Assembly (NCBI RefSeq): GCF_001570425.1
Contig: NZ_BCSX01000046.1
Coordinates: 1-64,000, forward strand
Reading direction: 5' to 3'
Length of the DNA: 64,000 nucleotides
Origin: Mycolicibacterium brisbanense
Lineage (GTDB): Bacteria > Actinomycetota > Actinomycetes > Mycobacteriales > Mycobacteriaceae
How positions within the stretch are numbered: position 1 is the first letter of the stretch; each line of letters opens with the position of its first letter. A program made the translations under genes and the position numbers. The notes under the pieces were generated by a model. That model was given only the letters and a program-made list of their open reading frames with translations. It was not told the DNA's origin and searched no databases. Shown one piece after another: positions 24,145 to 32,212 of this stretch.

Positions 24145-24875
24145 GCGTCCGCTTCGGATTCCTCGCGACCGAACACGGTGTGCAGGTGATCGATCGCATG
24201 CAGACGGTGTTCGTGGTTCAGCGTGACCACCCGCTCAGCGTCGCGAGCCGCCATCGCTTCGACCAGGAGCACGTGTTCACTGTTGACCTTCGCCAGGTCC
24301 ATGAGATGCGCATACAGCGGCCGATACGCGTCGGCAGTGTTCCAGAGCTGGGTCACGATGCGCTTGGTGCGCGCCATCCCACTGCCCTCGAACGTCAGGA
24401 AGTGAAACTGCCGGTTGGCCAAGCCAACTCCGATCAGATCGCCTGCCGCCGCGCACCGCTCCATCTCGGTCATCTGCTCGCGCATCTGGTCGACAACGTC
24501 GTCGGTCACGGCGGGGATGGCATCGCGGATGAGCTCGGCTTCGAGAATGTCGCGCAGCCGAAACACCTCGACCAGTTCATCGAGGCCCAGCTTGGCCACC
24601 CGGTAGCCGCTGTGCGGTACGTAGGTGATGTACTCCTCGGCCTCAAGCGTTTTCAGCGCTTCGCGAATAGGGATGCGCGACATACCGAACTGCTCGGCCA
24701 GGCTTTCCTGCACGATCCAGCTGCCGGGCGCGAGCTTGCCGCTGGTGATGTCCCGACGCAACGCCTCCGCGACCGCCTGCTGTGCCGTCTTGGGCCTGAC
24801 GAAGTCCGAACGCGGCCCCTTGCCGCCGGGGGCGGTGTCACGGGCCGTGCGCGGGGTGGCAGTTCGGGGTGGCAT
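24141..24875 (-). CDS. GntR-family (FCD subgroup) transcriptional regulator, 244 aa
   Basis: An N-terminal winged helix-turn-helix (about residues 26-92; EALRRDITSGKLAPGSWIVQESLAEQFGMSRIPIREALKTLEAE) is followed by an all-helical FCD ligand domain. Its metal/ligand residues include RLRDILEAELIRDA, a run of NRQFH, and EHRLHAIDHLH. FCD-type GntR proteins normally repress a catabolic operon and respond to a carboxylate intermediate. An operator copy lies 22 bases before its start, so it is probably autoregulated. The same 17-bp motif occurs before the three other start regions of the island. Confidence 0.92.
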   Translation of the reverse strand: MPPRTATPRTARDTAPGGKGPRSDFVRPKTAQQAVAEALRRDITSGKLAPGSWIVQESLAEQFGMSRIPIREALKTLEAEEYITYVPHSGYRVAKLGLDELVEVFRLRDILEAELIRDAIPAVTDDVVDQMREQMTEMERCAAAGDLIGVGLANRQFHFLTFEGSGMARTKRIVTQLWNTADAYRPLYAHLMDLAKVNSEHVLLVEAMAARDAERVVTLNHEHRLHAIDHLHTVFGREESEADA

Positions 24876-24896
24876 CGGGTCTCGCTTTCGCTAATA

Positions 24897-24913
24897 TTGG
24901 ATACTCTATGCGA
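24897..24913. promoter_or_regulatory. Operator copy 4 of the island's GntR regulon (autoregulatory)
   Basis: The site reads TTGGATA-CTC-TATGCGA and lies 22 bases before the GntR start codon. It is preceded by AATA, as is copy 2. Autoregulation of gntR-ridA is the natural reading. Confidence 0.75.
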
Positions 24914-24947
24914 TCACCCGATTGTGGGGCCATCCCCCACTCGGCGT

Positions 24948-25721
24948 TCAGATCAGCTCGATCGCCTGGGCGATCGACGGCAGCACACGGCTGGGACGGA
25001 ACGGGTAGCGCTGGATGTCGTCGGCCTGGGTGGAACCCGTCAGCACCAGGATCGTGTCGAGCCCGGCCTCGATACCGGCCACCACGTCGGTGTCCATCCG
25101 GTCCCCCACCATCACGGTGTTCTCCGAATGGGCCTCGATCCGGTTGAGCGCGCTGCGGAACATCATCGGGTTCGGCTTGCCCACGAAGTAGGGTTCGCGG
25201 CCGGTGGCCTTGGTGATCATCGCCGCGACCGACCCGGTCGCAGGCAGCGGCCCCTCCGCCGACGGCCCGGTGACGTCAGGGTTGGTGGCGATGAACCGGG
25301 CACCGCCGATGATCAGGCGGATGGCCTTGGTGATGGCCTCGAACGAATAGGTGCGGGTTTCGCCCAGCACGACGAAGTCCGGCGCGGTGTCGGTGAGGGT
25401 GTAGCCGACCTCATGCAGCGCGGTGGTGAGGCCTGCCTCGCCGATGACGTAGGCCGAGCCGCCGGGCAACTGGCCGTCGAGAAACGCCGCGGTGGCCAGG
25501 GCCGAGGTCCAGATGGCCGACTCCGGCACCGACAGGCCCGACCGCAGCAACCGGGCCGCCAGGTCCCGCGGCGTGAAGATCGAATTGTTTGTCAGGACCA
25601 GAAACGGCCGTTCCTTGTCCACCAACGTCTGCAGGAACTCCGCAGCTCCGGGTATCGCGGAGTCCTCGTGCACGAGGACGCCATCCATATCTGTCAGCCA
25701 GCACTGGGCATGTGAACGCAC
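24948..25721 (-). CDS. HAD-IIA family sugar/nucleotide phosphatase (NagD-like), 257 aa
   Basis: Phosphatase of the NagD/HAD-IIA group: DMDGVLVHED (nucleophile Asp), LTNNS (motif II), GKPNPMMF with the conserved Lys (motif III) and MVGDRMDTDVVAG (motif IV). The cap between motifs II and III is of the C2 type. The physiological substrate is uncertain; NagD relatives act on nucleoside or sugar phosphates. No operator copy or overlap links it to the GntR island. It probably belongs to neither flanking module. Confidence 0.9.
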   Translation of the reverse strand: MRSHAQCWLTDMDGVLVHEDSAIPGAAEFLQTLVDKERPFLVLTNNSIFTPRDLAARLLRSGLSVPESAIWTSALATAAFLDGQLPGGSAYVIGEAGLTTALHEVGYTLTDTAPDFVVLGETRTYSFEAITKAIRLIIGGARFIATNPDVTGPSAEGPLPATGSVAAMITKATGREPYFVGKPNPMMFRSALNRIEAHSENTVMVGDRMDTDVVAGIEAGLDTILVLTGSTQADDIQRYPFRPSRVLPSIAQAIELI

Positions 25722-25762
25722 GGGGTTCAGTCTGCCAAGTCGGCCACCGATTCACAGCACAG

Positions 25763-25801
25763 CGATGCCCGGCCGCGCGTCACACGCACGGCCGGGCATC
25801 G
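25763..25801 (-). terminator. Hairpin terminator after the aminotransferase gene
   Basis: A perfect 13-bp inverted repeat (25763-25775 and 25789-25801) with a 13-base loop lies 9 bases past the aminotransferase stop. It has no U tract, as is common in mycobacteria. Confidence 0.7.
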
Positions 25802-25810
25802 GTCGGAAAA

Positions 25811-27196
25811 TCAGCGAGCGTGCTCGTCGGCGACGTCGAGCGCCTTGTCCAGGATCGCCAGACCCTCGCGCACCTCGTCGGCCGACACGTTGCAGGGCGG
25901 CACGACGTGGATCCGGTTGAAGTTGGCGAACGGAAGCAGGCCGTTGGCCTTGCACGCCGCGATGACCGCGTTCATCGCCGGGCTCGAGCCGCCGTACGGG
26001 GCCAGCGGTTCGCGGGTCTGCTGATCCGCGACGAGCTCGACGGCCCAGAACACGCCGGCACCGCGCACCTCGCCGACACTGCGATGCTTGGCGGCCAGCT
26101 CGGCCAGGCCGGGAGCGATCACCTCGGCGCCGACGCGAGCCGCGTTGTCGACCATGCCTTCGTCCTCCATCGCGTTGATGGTGGCGACGGCGGCCGCGGT
26201 GGCCAGCGGATGACCCGAGTAGGTCAGCCCGCCCGGGTAGGCACGGTGGGCGAAGGTCTCGGCGATGGCCGGGCTGATCGCGACACCGCCGAGCGGGACG
26301 TAGCCGGAGTTGACGCCCTTGGCGAAGGTCAGCAGGTCAGGCACCACGTCGAAGTGGTTGACGGAGAACCACTTTCCGCTGCGCCCGAAGCCCGCCATCA
26401 CCTCGTCGGCGATGTACATGATGCCGTACCGGTCGCAGATCTCGCGCACGCCGGCGATGTATCCCCTCGGCGGGATCATGATGCCCGCGGTGCCCGGGAT
26501 GGACTCCAGCACGATGGCGGCGATGGTCGACGGACCCTCCATGCGGATGGTCTCCTCGAGGTGCTCCAGCGCGCGCTCGGACTCCTCGGCCTCGGTGGTG
26601 GCGTGGAAGCGCGAGCGGTACAGGAACGGCCCGAAGAAGTGCACGATGCCTGCGTTGCCGTGGTCGTTGGGCCACCGGCGCGGGTCACCGGTCATGTTGA
26701 TCGCGGTCTCGGTGCCACCGTGGTAGGAGCGGTACCGGGTGAGCACCTTGTACCGGCCGGTGTGCAGCCGGGCCATGCGCACCGCGTGCTCGATGGCGTC
26801 TGCGCCACCGTTGGTGAAGAAGATCTTGTTGAGCTCGCCCGGGGTGCGCTCGGCGATCAGCCGAGCGGCCTCCGAGCGTGCGTCGTTGGCATACTGCGGA
26901 GCCACGGTGCACAACTTGGCGGCCTGATCGGCAATGGCCGCAACCACTTTCGGGTGCTGATGACCGATGTTGGTGTTGACCAGCTGGCAGGAGAAATCCA
27001 GCAGGCGGTTACCGTCACCGTCCCAGACATACGATCCCTGCGATGCGGTGATCGTCATCGGGGAAATCTCGGCCTGCGCGGACCACGAATGGAACACGTG
27101 CGCACGGTCGAGCTCGTAGGTACGCGCCGCCTCGGCGCGCGCCGCCTCCACGGTCAATCCGTTGGGCAGCAGGGTGGACTCATCGGTCAAAGTCAT
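25811..27196 (-). CDS. Class III omega-amino acid:pyruvate aminotransferase, 461 aa
   Basis: This is a PLP-dependent fold-type I transaminase of the beta-alanine/omega-amino acid group. The motifs are FTNGGADAIEHAVRMAR, YHGGTETA, the IADEV pair Asp264-Glu265, and the PLP lysine Lys293 in TFAKGVNSGYVPLGG. The partner gene is mmsA, so the likely reaction is transfer from beta-alanine (or beta-aminoisobutyrate, or taurine) to pyruvate, giving a semialdehyde for MmsA. The exact amine is inferred. The ATG at 27196 is used; the frame is open 33 codons farther but runs into a large hairpin. Confidence 0.87.
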   Translation of the reverse strand: MTLTDESTLLPNGLTVEAARAEAARTYELDRAHVFHSWSAQAEISPMTITASQGSYVWDGDGNRLLDFSCQLVNTNIGHQHPKVVAAIADQAAKLCTVAPQYANDARSEAARLIAERTPGELNKIFFTNGGADAIEHAVRMARLHTGRYKVLTRYRSYHGGTETAINMTGDPRRWPNDHGNAGIVHFFGPFLYRSRFHATTEAEESERALEHLEETIRMEGPSTIAAIVLESIPGTAGIMIPPRGYIAGVREICDRYGIMYIADEVMAGFGRSGKWFSVNHFDVVPDLLTFAKGVNSGYVPLGGVAISPAIAETFAHRAYPGGLTYSGHPLATAAAVATINAMEDEGMVDNAARVGAEVIAPGLAELAAKHRSVGEVRGAGVFWAVELVADQQTREPLAPYGGSSPAMNAVIAACKANGLLPFANFNRIHVVPPCNVSADEVREGLAILDKALDVADEHAR

Positions 27197-27252
27197 GGTC
27201 AAGTCTCTCACTTGTGCTCGCAGCAGCGGGGGTCGATTACCGGTCCTTCGGA

Positions 27253-27300
27253 GTTGTGTGGCCCATCCGGCGAGGGGTTTGTCCGGATGGGCCACACAAC
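27253..27300. repeat. Perfect 18-bp inverted repeat between mmsA and the aminotransferase gene
   Basis: The arms GTTGTGTGGCCCATCCGG (27253-27270) and its exact reverse complement (27283-27300) enclose a 12-base loop. The structure lies 9 bases past the mmsA stop and 56 bases before the aminotransferase start, on the same strand. It could be a terminator or attenuator, or an RNA-processing hairpin that sets different levels of the two genes. Confidence 0.85.
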
Positions 27301-27309
27301 AGTCCAGGT

Positions 27310-28803
27310 TTACCCGTTCTGAGGGAAGCCCAGGTTGATGCCACCGTGGCTGGGGTCGAGCCAGCGGGTGGTGATGGCCTTGGTGCGGGTGAAGAAGTGC
27401 ACACCCTCGGTGCCGTGAGCGTGGCTGTCACCGAACAGCGAGGCTTTCCAGCCGCCGAAGCTGAAGTACGCCATGGGAACCGGGATCGGCACGTTGATGC
27501 CGACCATGCCCACCTCGACCTCGTTCTGGAAGCGCCGTGCGGCGCCGCCGTCGTTGGTGAAGATCGCGGTGCCGTTGCCGTAGGGGTTGCTGTTGATGAG
27601 TTCGAGTGCCTCGTCGTAGGTTTCGACCCGCACCACCGACAGGACGGGTCCGAAGATCTCGTCGGTGTAGACGCTCATCTCGGGGGTCACGTTGTCCAGC
27701 AGGGTCGGGCCCAGCCAGAACCCGTCGGCGCCACCGTTGGCGATCACCGTACGGCCGTCGACCACGACCTTGGCCCCGGCGGCCTCGCCGGCGTCGATGT
27801 AGGAGGCCACCTTGTCGCGGTGGGCCTTGGTGACCAGCGGGCCCATGTCCGAATCCTTGGTGCCGTCACCGGTCTTGATGGTGGCGGTGCGCTCGGCGAT
27901 CTTGGCGACCAGGTCGTCGGCGATCGGGCCGACCGCGACGGCCGCGGAGATGGCCATGCAGCGCTCGCCTGCCGAACCGAAACCGGCGTTGACCATGGCG
28001 TCGGCGGCCAGGTCCAGATCGGCGTCGGGCAGGATGACCGCGTGGTTCTTGGCGCCGCCCAGGGCCTGCACGCGCTTGCCGGATGCGGTGGCGGTGGCGT
28101 AGACGTACTGCGCGATCGGCGTCGAGCCGACGAACGAGATGGCCTTGATCTTGGGGTTGGTCAGCAGCTCGTCGACCGCGGTCTTGTCACCCTGCAGAAC
28201 GTTGAACACGCCGTCGGGCAGACCGGCTTCCTTCCACAGCTCGGCCATCCAGATCACGGCCGAGGGATCCTTCTCCGAAGGCTTGATGACCACGGTGTTG
28301 CCCGCGGCGATCGCGATGGGGAAGAACCACATCGGCACCATGGCGGGGAAGTTGAACGGCGAGATGACGCCGACCGCGCCCAGCGGCTGCAGAACCGAAT
28401 GCACGTCGACCTTGGTCGAGGCGTTCTCGGTGTAGCCACCCTTGAGCAGATGCGGGATGCCGCAAGCGAATTCGACGACCTCGATACCGCGGGAGACCTC
28501 ACCGAGGGCATCGGAGAGCACCTTGCCGTGCTCGGAGGTGATGATGGCCGCCAGCTCTTCCTTGCGGGCGTTGATCAGCTCACGGAACGTGAACAGCACC
28601 TGCGTGCGCTTGGCCAGTGAGGTGTCCCGCCATTCCGGGAACGCCGCGGCCGCCGCGTCGATCACCGCCTGCGCGTCCTCCACGCTGGCCAGCCGCAACT
28701 CACCGGTCACCTCGCCGGTAGCCGGGTTGGTCACCGGCGACGTGGCCGTCGACGAACCGGCGAACGTCTCGTTGTTGCGCCAGTGCTGGATGACGTTGGT
28801 CAT
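27310..28803 (-). CDS. mmsA: Methylmalonate/malonate-semialdehyde dehydrogenase (CoA-acylating), 497 aa
   Basis: MmsA converts malonate semialdehyde to acetyl-CoA and methylmalonate semialdehyde to propionyl-CoA with NAD and CoA, releasing CO2. The nucleophile is Cys282 in GSAGERCMA. LGGAKNHAVI has Asn where hydrolytic aldehyde dehydrogenases carry the general-base Glu, which marks the CoA-acylating subgroup. PFNFPAMVPMWFFPIAIA is also characteristic. The ATG at 28803 has AGGAGG nine bases upstream. It is divergent from the PucR gene (116 bases), the likely regulator. Confidence 0.93.
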   Translation of the reverse strand: MTNVIQHWRNNETFAGSSTATSPVTNPATGEVTGELRLASVEDAQAVIDAAAAAFPEWRDTSLAKRTQVLFTFRELINARKEELAAIITSEHGKVLSDALGEVSRGIEVVEFACGIPHLLKGGYTENASTKVDVHSVLQPLGAVGVISPFNFPAMVPMWFFPIAIAAGNTVVIKPSEKDPSAVIWMAELWKEAGLPDGVFNVLQGDKTAVDELLTNPKIKAISFVGSTPIAQYVYATATASGKRVQALGGAKNHAVILPDADLDLAADAMVNAGFGSAGERCMAISAAVAVGPIADDLVAKIAERTATIKTGDGTKDSDMGPLVTKAHRDKVASYIDAGEAAGAKVVVDGRTVIANGGADGFWLGPTLLDNVTPEMSVYTDEIFGPVLSVVRVETYDEALELINSNPYGNGTAIFTNDGGAARRFQNEVEVGMVGINVPIPVPMAYFSFGGWKASLFGDSHAHGTEGVHFFTRTKAITTRWLDPSHGGINLGFPQNG

Positions 28804-28906
28804 ATGCGGGGACCTCCTCGGGGGGTGGGGTGAACTGTGACTATTACTTTGCGGCACATGGCACCGCTCCGAGCCGGTCATTGTGTATCCGGACCGAGCC
28901 TTCTTA

Positions 28907-28919
28907 TTACAATCTGTAA
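28907..28919. promoter_or_regulatory. Palindrome and -10 box at the start of the PucR gene
   Basis: TTACA-ATC-TGTAA is a 13-bp inverted repeat that ends directly before the ATG at 28920. Within it TACAAT (28908-28913) is a good -10. Transcription would then start at or next to the ATG, giving a leaderless mRNA; no Shine-Dalgarno is present. The palindrome is well placed for autoregulation. Confidence 0.55.
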
Positions 28920-30515
28920 ATGATCCCGACCGTTCGCGACGTCGTCGACCTGCCCGTCGTTCGCGCGGGCCTCCCGGAGGTCGTCAGCGCCGAGAACCTC
29001 GACCGCCCGGTGCGCTGGGTGCACGCCAGCGACATGCCCGATCTGTCCGGCCTGCTGCAGGGCGGCGAACTGGTCCTCACCACCGGGTCCGCACTGCGCG
29101 ACGCCCCACACGATTACCTCGACAGCATGCGGCGCGCCGGGGCCGTCGGCGTGGTGGTCGAACTGGGCACCCGCATCGACGCCCTGCCCGAGGGCACCGC
29201 CGGCATCGCCGCGGCACTCGGCATGCCGCTTGTGGTGCTGCACCGCGAAACGAAATTCGTCGAGGTCACCGAGGCGGTGCACCGGCTCATCGTGGCCGAC
29301 CAGTACGAGGAACTGGCGTTCGCCCACCGCACCCATCAGACCTTCACCGACCTCAGCATGAAGCGCGCCTCACTGGCCGACATCGTGCGAGCGGCTGCCG
29401 ACATGGTCGACGAATCGGTGGTGCTGGAGGACCTGTCCCACCAGGTGCTGGCGGTATCCCCGCGCCACGAAGCGGCCACCGCGGTGCTCGACAACTGGCA
29501 ACGCCGGTCGCGCGCGATGACCGAAGATTGGGCCACGACCACCGTCGGGCCGCGGGCCGAGGAGTGGGGACGGCTGATCATCCCGCACCCACCGGCGGCG
29601 CCGGCCCAGGCCAAGATGGTGCTCGAGCGCGCCGCGCAGGCGCTGGCCCTGCACCGGATGGCCGAACGCGGCCGCTCAGGGCTCGAGCACCAGGCCCAGA
29701 GCGGGTTGATCGACGACGTCCTCGGCGGTCGCATCGCCGAGGACCGCGACGCCGACGCCCGCGCCATCGCACTGGGACTGCGGGCGGGCGGGCCGTATCT
29801 GCCGGTCACCGTCCGGGTGGCTGCTCCGACCGACCGCCTCGATCCCGTCGCCGTGCAGCGCCGCAACCTGCGCATCCTCGACGCCGTGACCCACAGCGTG
29901 AAGTCCCAGGGCCACACCGCGATCTGTTCGGTCCGCCGGGACGGCGAGATCGGCCTGGTGCTGGCCGTGGCGACCCGACGCGGCAGCACCCCCGATGCCG
30001 CCCTCACCCGGCTGGCCGAGGGCCTGCGCGAGACCATCGGCCGCGGCGGGGACACCGACAAGGTCGTCGTCGCCGTGGGCGGCAGCGTCAACGGGTTCGC
30101 CGACGCCGTGCATGGGTTGCGTGAATCCGCACACGTCGCCGAGGTGGCGCTGTCGATGTCGAGAATGCAGCGACCGTTCGTGCGGGCCTCCGACGTCCGG
30201 CTGCGCGGGCTGCTCGCCTTGTTGCAGGACGATCCGCGAGTGCAAACCTTCGCCGAGACGGAACTCAAGAACCTGCTCATCCGTGATGCCGATCACGGCG
30301 AGAACGACCTTGCCGTGTTGCGGGGCTTCCTCGAACTGGCAGGCAACAAATCCGCGTTGGCCAAGCGCCTGCACATGAGCCGACCGGCCCTGTACAGCCG
30401 CTTGGCCGCCATCCAAAGGCGACTCGACATGGACCTCGAGGACGGCGAGTCGATGACGTCGCTGCACGTGGCACTGTTAATCCTCGATGCCCAGCGCAGC
30501 GCCGAAGCCCGCTGA
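28920..30515 (+). CDS. PucR-family transcriptional regulator, 531 aa
   Basis: The N-terminal PucR-like ligand domain (VRDVVDLPVVRAGLPEVVSAENLDRPVRWVHASDM, about residues 1-125) is followed by a GGDEF-related middle region. The C-terminal PucR helix-turn-helix is NKSALAKRLHMSRPALYSRLAAIQRRL (about 479-505). PucR-type proteins regulate purine, amino acid and amine catabolism. The gene is divergent from mmsA and the aminotransferase, which are its likely targets. The start appears leaderless. Confidence 0.9.
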   Translation: MIPTVRDVVDLPVVRAGLPEVVSAENLDRPVRWVHASDMPDLSGLLQGGELVLTTGSALRDAPHDYLDSMRRAGAVGVVVELGTRIDALPEGTAGIAAALGMPLVVLHRETKFVEVTEAVHRLIVADQYEELAFAHRTHQTFTDLSMKRASLADIVRAAADMVDESVVLEDLSHQVLAVSPRHEAATAVLDNWQRRSRAMTEDWATTTVGPRAEEWGRLIIPHPPAAPAQAKMVLERAAQALALHRMAERGRSGLEHQAQSGLIDDVLGGRIAEDRDADARAIALGLRAGGPYLPVTVRVAAPTDRLDPVAVQRRNLRILDAVTHSVKSQGHTAICSVRRDGEIGLVLAVATRRGSTPDAALTRLAEGLRETIGRGGDTDKVVVAVGGSVNGFADAVHGLRESAHVAEVALSMSRMQRPFVRASDVRLRGLLALLQDDPRVQTFAETELKNLLIRDADHGENDLAVLRGFLELAGNKSALAKRLHMSRPALYSRLAAIQRRLDMDLEDGESMTSLHVALLILDAQRSAEAR

Positions 30516-30578
30516 GTTAGTGTCGTTCGTGGATATTGCTGGGCAACACCGGCACGGCATTGGGAGGCTGGAACACAC

Positions 30579-31781
30579 ATGCTGCTCGGCAACGAATCCG
30601 CTACTGAATCTGGCAACGTACCGGCAGAGTTGACGCTGCAGAACTGGCAGTCCGCCGAGCAGTTGCACTGGACCTTCCAGCACATCGCCGACTTCTTGCC
30701 GACGGCGTCGATCAGCCGGGGCTCCGGGCCTGTGGCCGACCTGCCCGCCGCGCCCGCTGACCTGTCGTCGATCCCGATGTACGACAGCACCAACGCCACC
30801 CAGACCACCGTCGGCGACGTGATGACCTCCACGGCCACCGACGGCTGGATCGTCACCCAGCGCGGGAAGGTGCTCGAGGAGCACTACTACAGCGGCATGA
30901 CGCCCGAGTCCAGCCACATCCTGATGTCGGTCAGCAAGACCTTGGTCGGCATCGTGGCCGGCGCACTGACGGCCGAAGGCGCCCTCGACGTCGACGCCCC
31001 GCTCACCAAATACGTTCCCGCGCTGGAACAGTCGGGCTACGCCGGGGCCACCGTGCGCAATCTGCTCGACATGCGTTCGGGCATCGCCTTTTCCGAGGCC
31101 TATCTGGACCCGATGGCCGAGGTGCGGCTGCTGGAGCAGGCCATCGGCTGGGCTCCCCGCACCGTGCCCGACCTGCCTTCGACCATGTACGACTTCCTGC
31201 TGACCCTGCGGCAGAAGTCGGCCCACGGCGGCCCGTTCGAATACCGCTCGTGCGAAACCGATGTGCTGGGCTGGATCTGCGAGGCGGCTGGCGGGGCCAG
31301 GATGCCCGACCTCATGTCACAGCTGCTGTGGAGCAAGCTCGGCGCACAGCAGGACGCCACCATCGGCGTCGACTCCGTCGGAACCGGGATGTTCGACGGC
31401 GGCATCAATGCCTGCCTGCGGGATCTGGTGCGGTTCGGGTCGCTGTTCGTCAACGGCGGCACGTCGCTGACCGGCGAGCGGGTGGTACCGCTGTCGTGGA
31501 TCGCCGACACCTTCGCCGGCGGTATCGACTCCCGGTCGGCATTCGCCGCCAGCCCGGACGACAACCGCATGCCCGGGGGCATGTACCGCAACCAGTGCTG
31601 GTTCCCCGGGCCGGGCAACACCGTGCTGCTCTGCCTGGGCATCCACGGCCAGATGATCTACGTGAACCGGGCGGCCAACATCGTCGCCGCCAAGCTCTCG
31701 AGCTGGCCATATCCCCAGGACGCAACCAAGCTGTTCCCCACCATCGCCGCGTTCAACGAGATCGCCGCGCAGCTTTCCTGA
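30579..31781 (+). CDS. Serine beta-lactamase-fold hydrolase, NylB-like, 400 aa
   Basis: This is a class C beta-lactamase-fold hydrolase. The nucleophile motif is S117-V-S-K120 in HILMSVSKTLVG, and Tyr222 (FEYRSCETD) sits where the YxN tyrosine is expected. The SVSK context and the WAPR and YRNQCWFPG blocks resemble 6-aminohexanoate-dimer hydrolase and relatives, which cleave amides or esters. No signal peptide is evident, so it is probably cytosolic. The substrate is unknown. The start at 30579 lies 63 bases after the PucR stop; GGAGG-like GGGAGG is 14 bases upstream. Confidence 0.82.
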   Translation: MLLGNESATESGNVPAELTLQNWQSAEQLHWTFQHIADFLPTASISRGSGPVADLPAAPADLSSIPMYDSTNATQTTVGDVMTSTATDGWIVTQRGKVLEEHYYSGMTPESSHILMSVSKTLVGIVAGALTAEGALDVDAPLTKYVPALEQSGYAGATVRNLLDMRSGIAFSEAYLDPMAEVRLLEQAIGWAPRTVPDLPSTMYDFLLTLRQKSAHGGPFEYRSCETDVLGWICEAAGGARMPDLMSQLLWSKLGAQQDATIGVDSVGTGMFDGGINACLRDLVRFGSLFVNGGTSLTGERVVPLSWIADTFAGGIDSRSAFAASPDDNRMPGGMYRNQCWFPGPGNTVLLCLGIHGQMIYVNRAANIVAAKLSSWPYPQDATKLFPTIAAFNEIAAQLS

Positions 31782-31825
31782 GCCCGCCACCATCGGAAAT
31801 CGCGCCGACCGGCAATACTGGAGTG

Positions 31826-32212
31826 ATGGCTGATCGCAACGTGCTGGGCGGTCCCTTGGACGAATGCGGTACCGATCCGCTGACCGGCTTCTACCGCGAC
31901 GGCTGCTGCTCGACCGGTGACGGCGACCTCGGCAGGCACACCATCTGTGCGGTGGTGACCACCGAGTTCCTGGAGCATCAGAAGGTGATCGGCAACGACC
32001 TGTCGACGCCCGCACCACATTTCCGATTCCCCGGACTGAGGCCTGGGGATCGCTGGTGCGTCACGGCCACCAATTGGCTGCGCGCCCATCAGGACGGCTG
32101 CGCGGCTCCCGTCGTCCTGGCCGCCACCCACGAAAGCACCCTCGAGCTGGTGCCTCTCGACATCCTGCAGCGCTACGCCGTCGACGTCCCCGACGATCTG
32201 GGCAGCCTGTGA
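31826..32212 (+). CDS. DUF2237 family protein, 128 aa
   Basis: This is a small protein of unknown function, recognisable as DUF2237 by NVLGGPLDECGTDPLTGFYRDGCCSTGDGDLGRH and PGDRWCVTATNWLRA. It is cysteine-containing and has no signal peptide. Its stop overlaps the selO GTG start (GTGA), so the two are coupled. The family is often a short stand-alone cytosolic protein. No reaction is known. Confidence 0.85.
   Translation: MADRNVLGGPLDECGTDPLTGFYRDGCCSTGDGDLGRHTICAVVTTEFLEHQKVIGNDLSTPAPHFRFPGLRPGDRWCVTATNWLRAHQDGCAAPVVLAATHESTLELVPLDILQRYAVDVPDDLGSL

Noticed and set aside
24948..25721. NagD-like gene as a member of the GntR island
   Set aside because: No operator copy or overlap connects it, and HAD-IIA phosphatases have no clear role in the predicted pathway.
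27253..27300. Long inverted repeat as the end of a transposon
   Set aside because: No second copy, target duplication or transposase was found nearby. A transcript hairpin is simpler.
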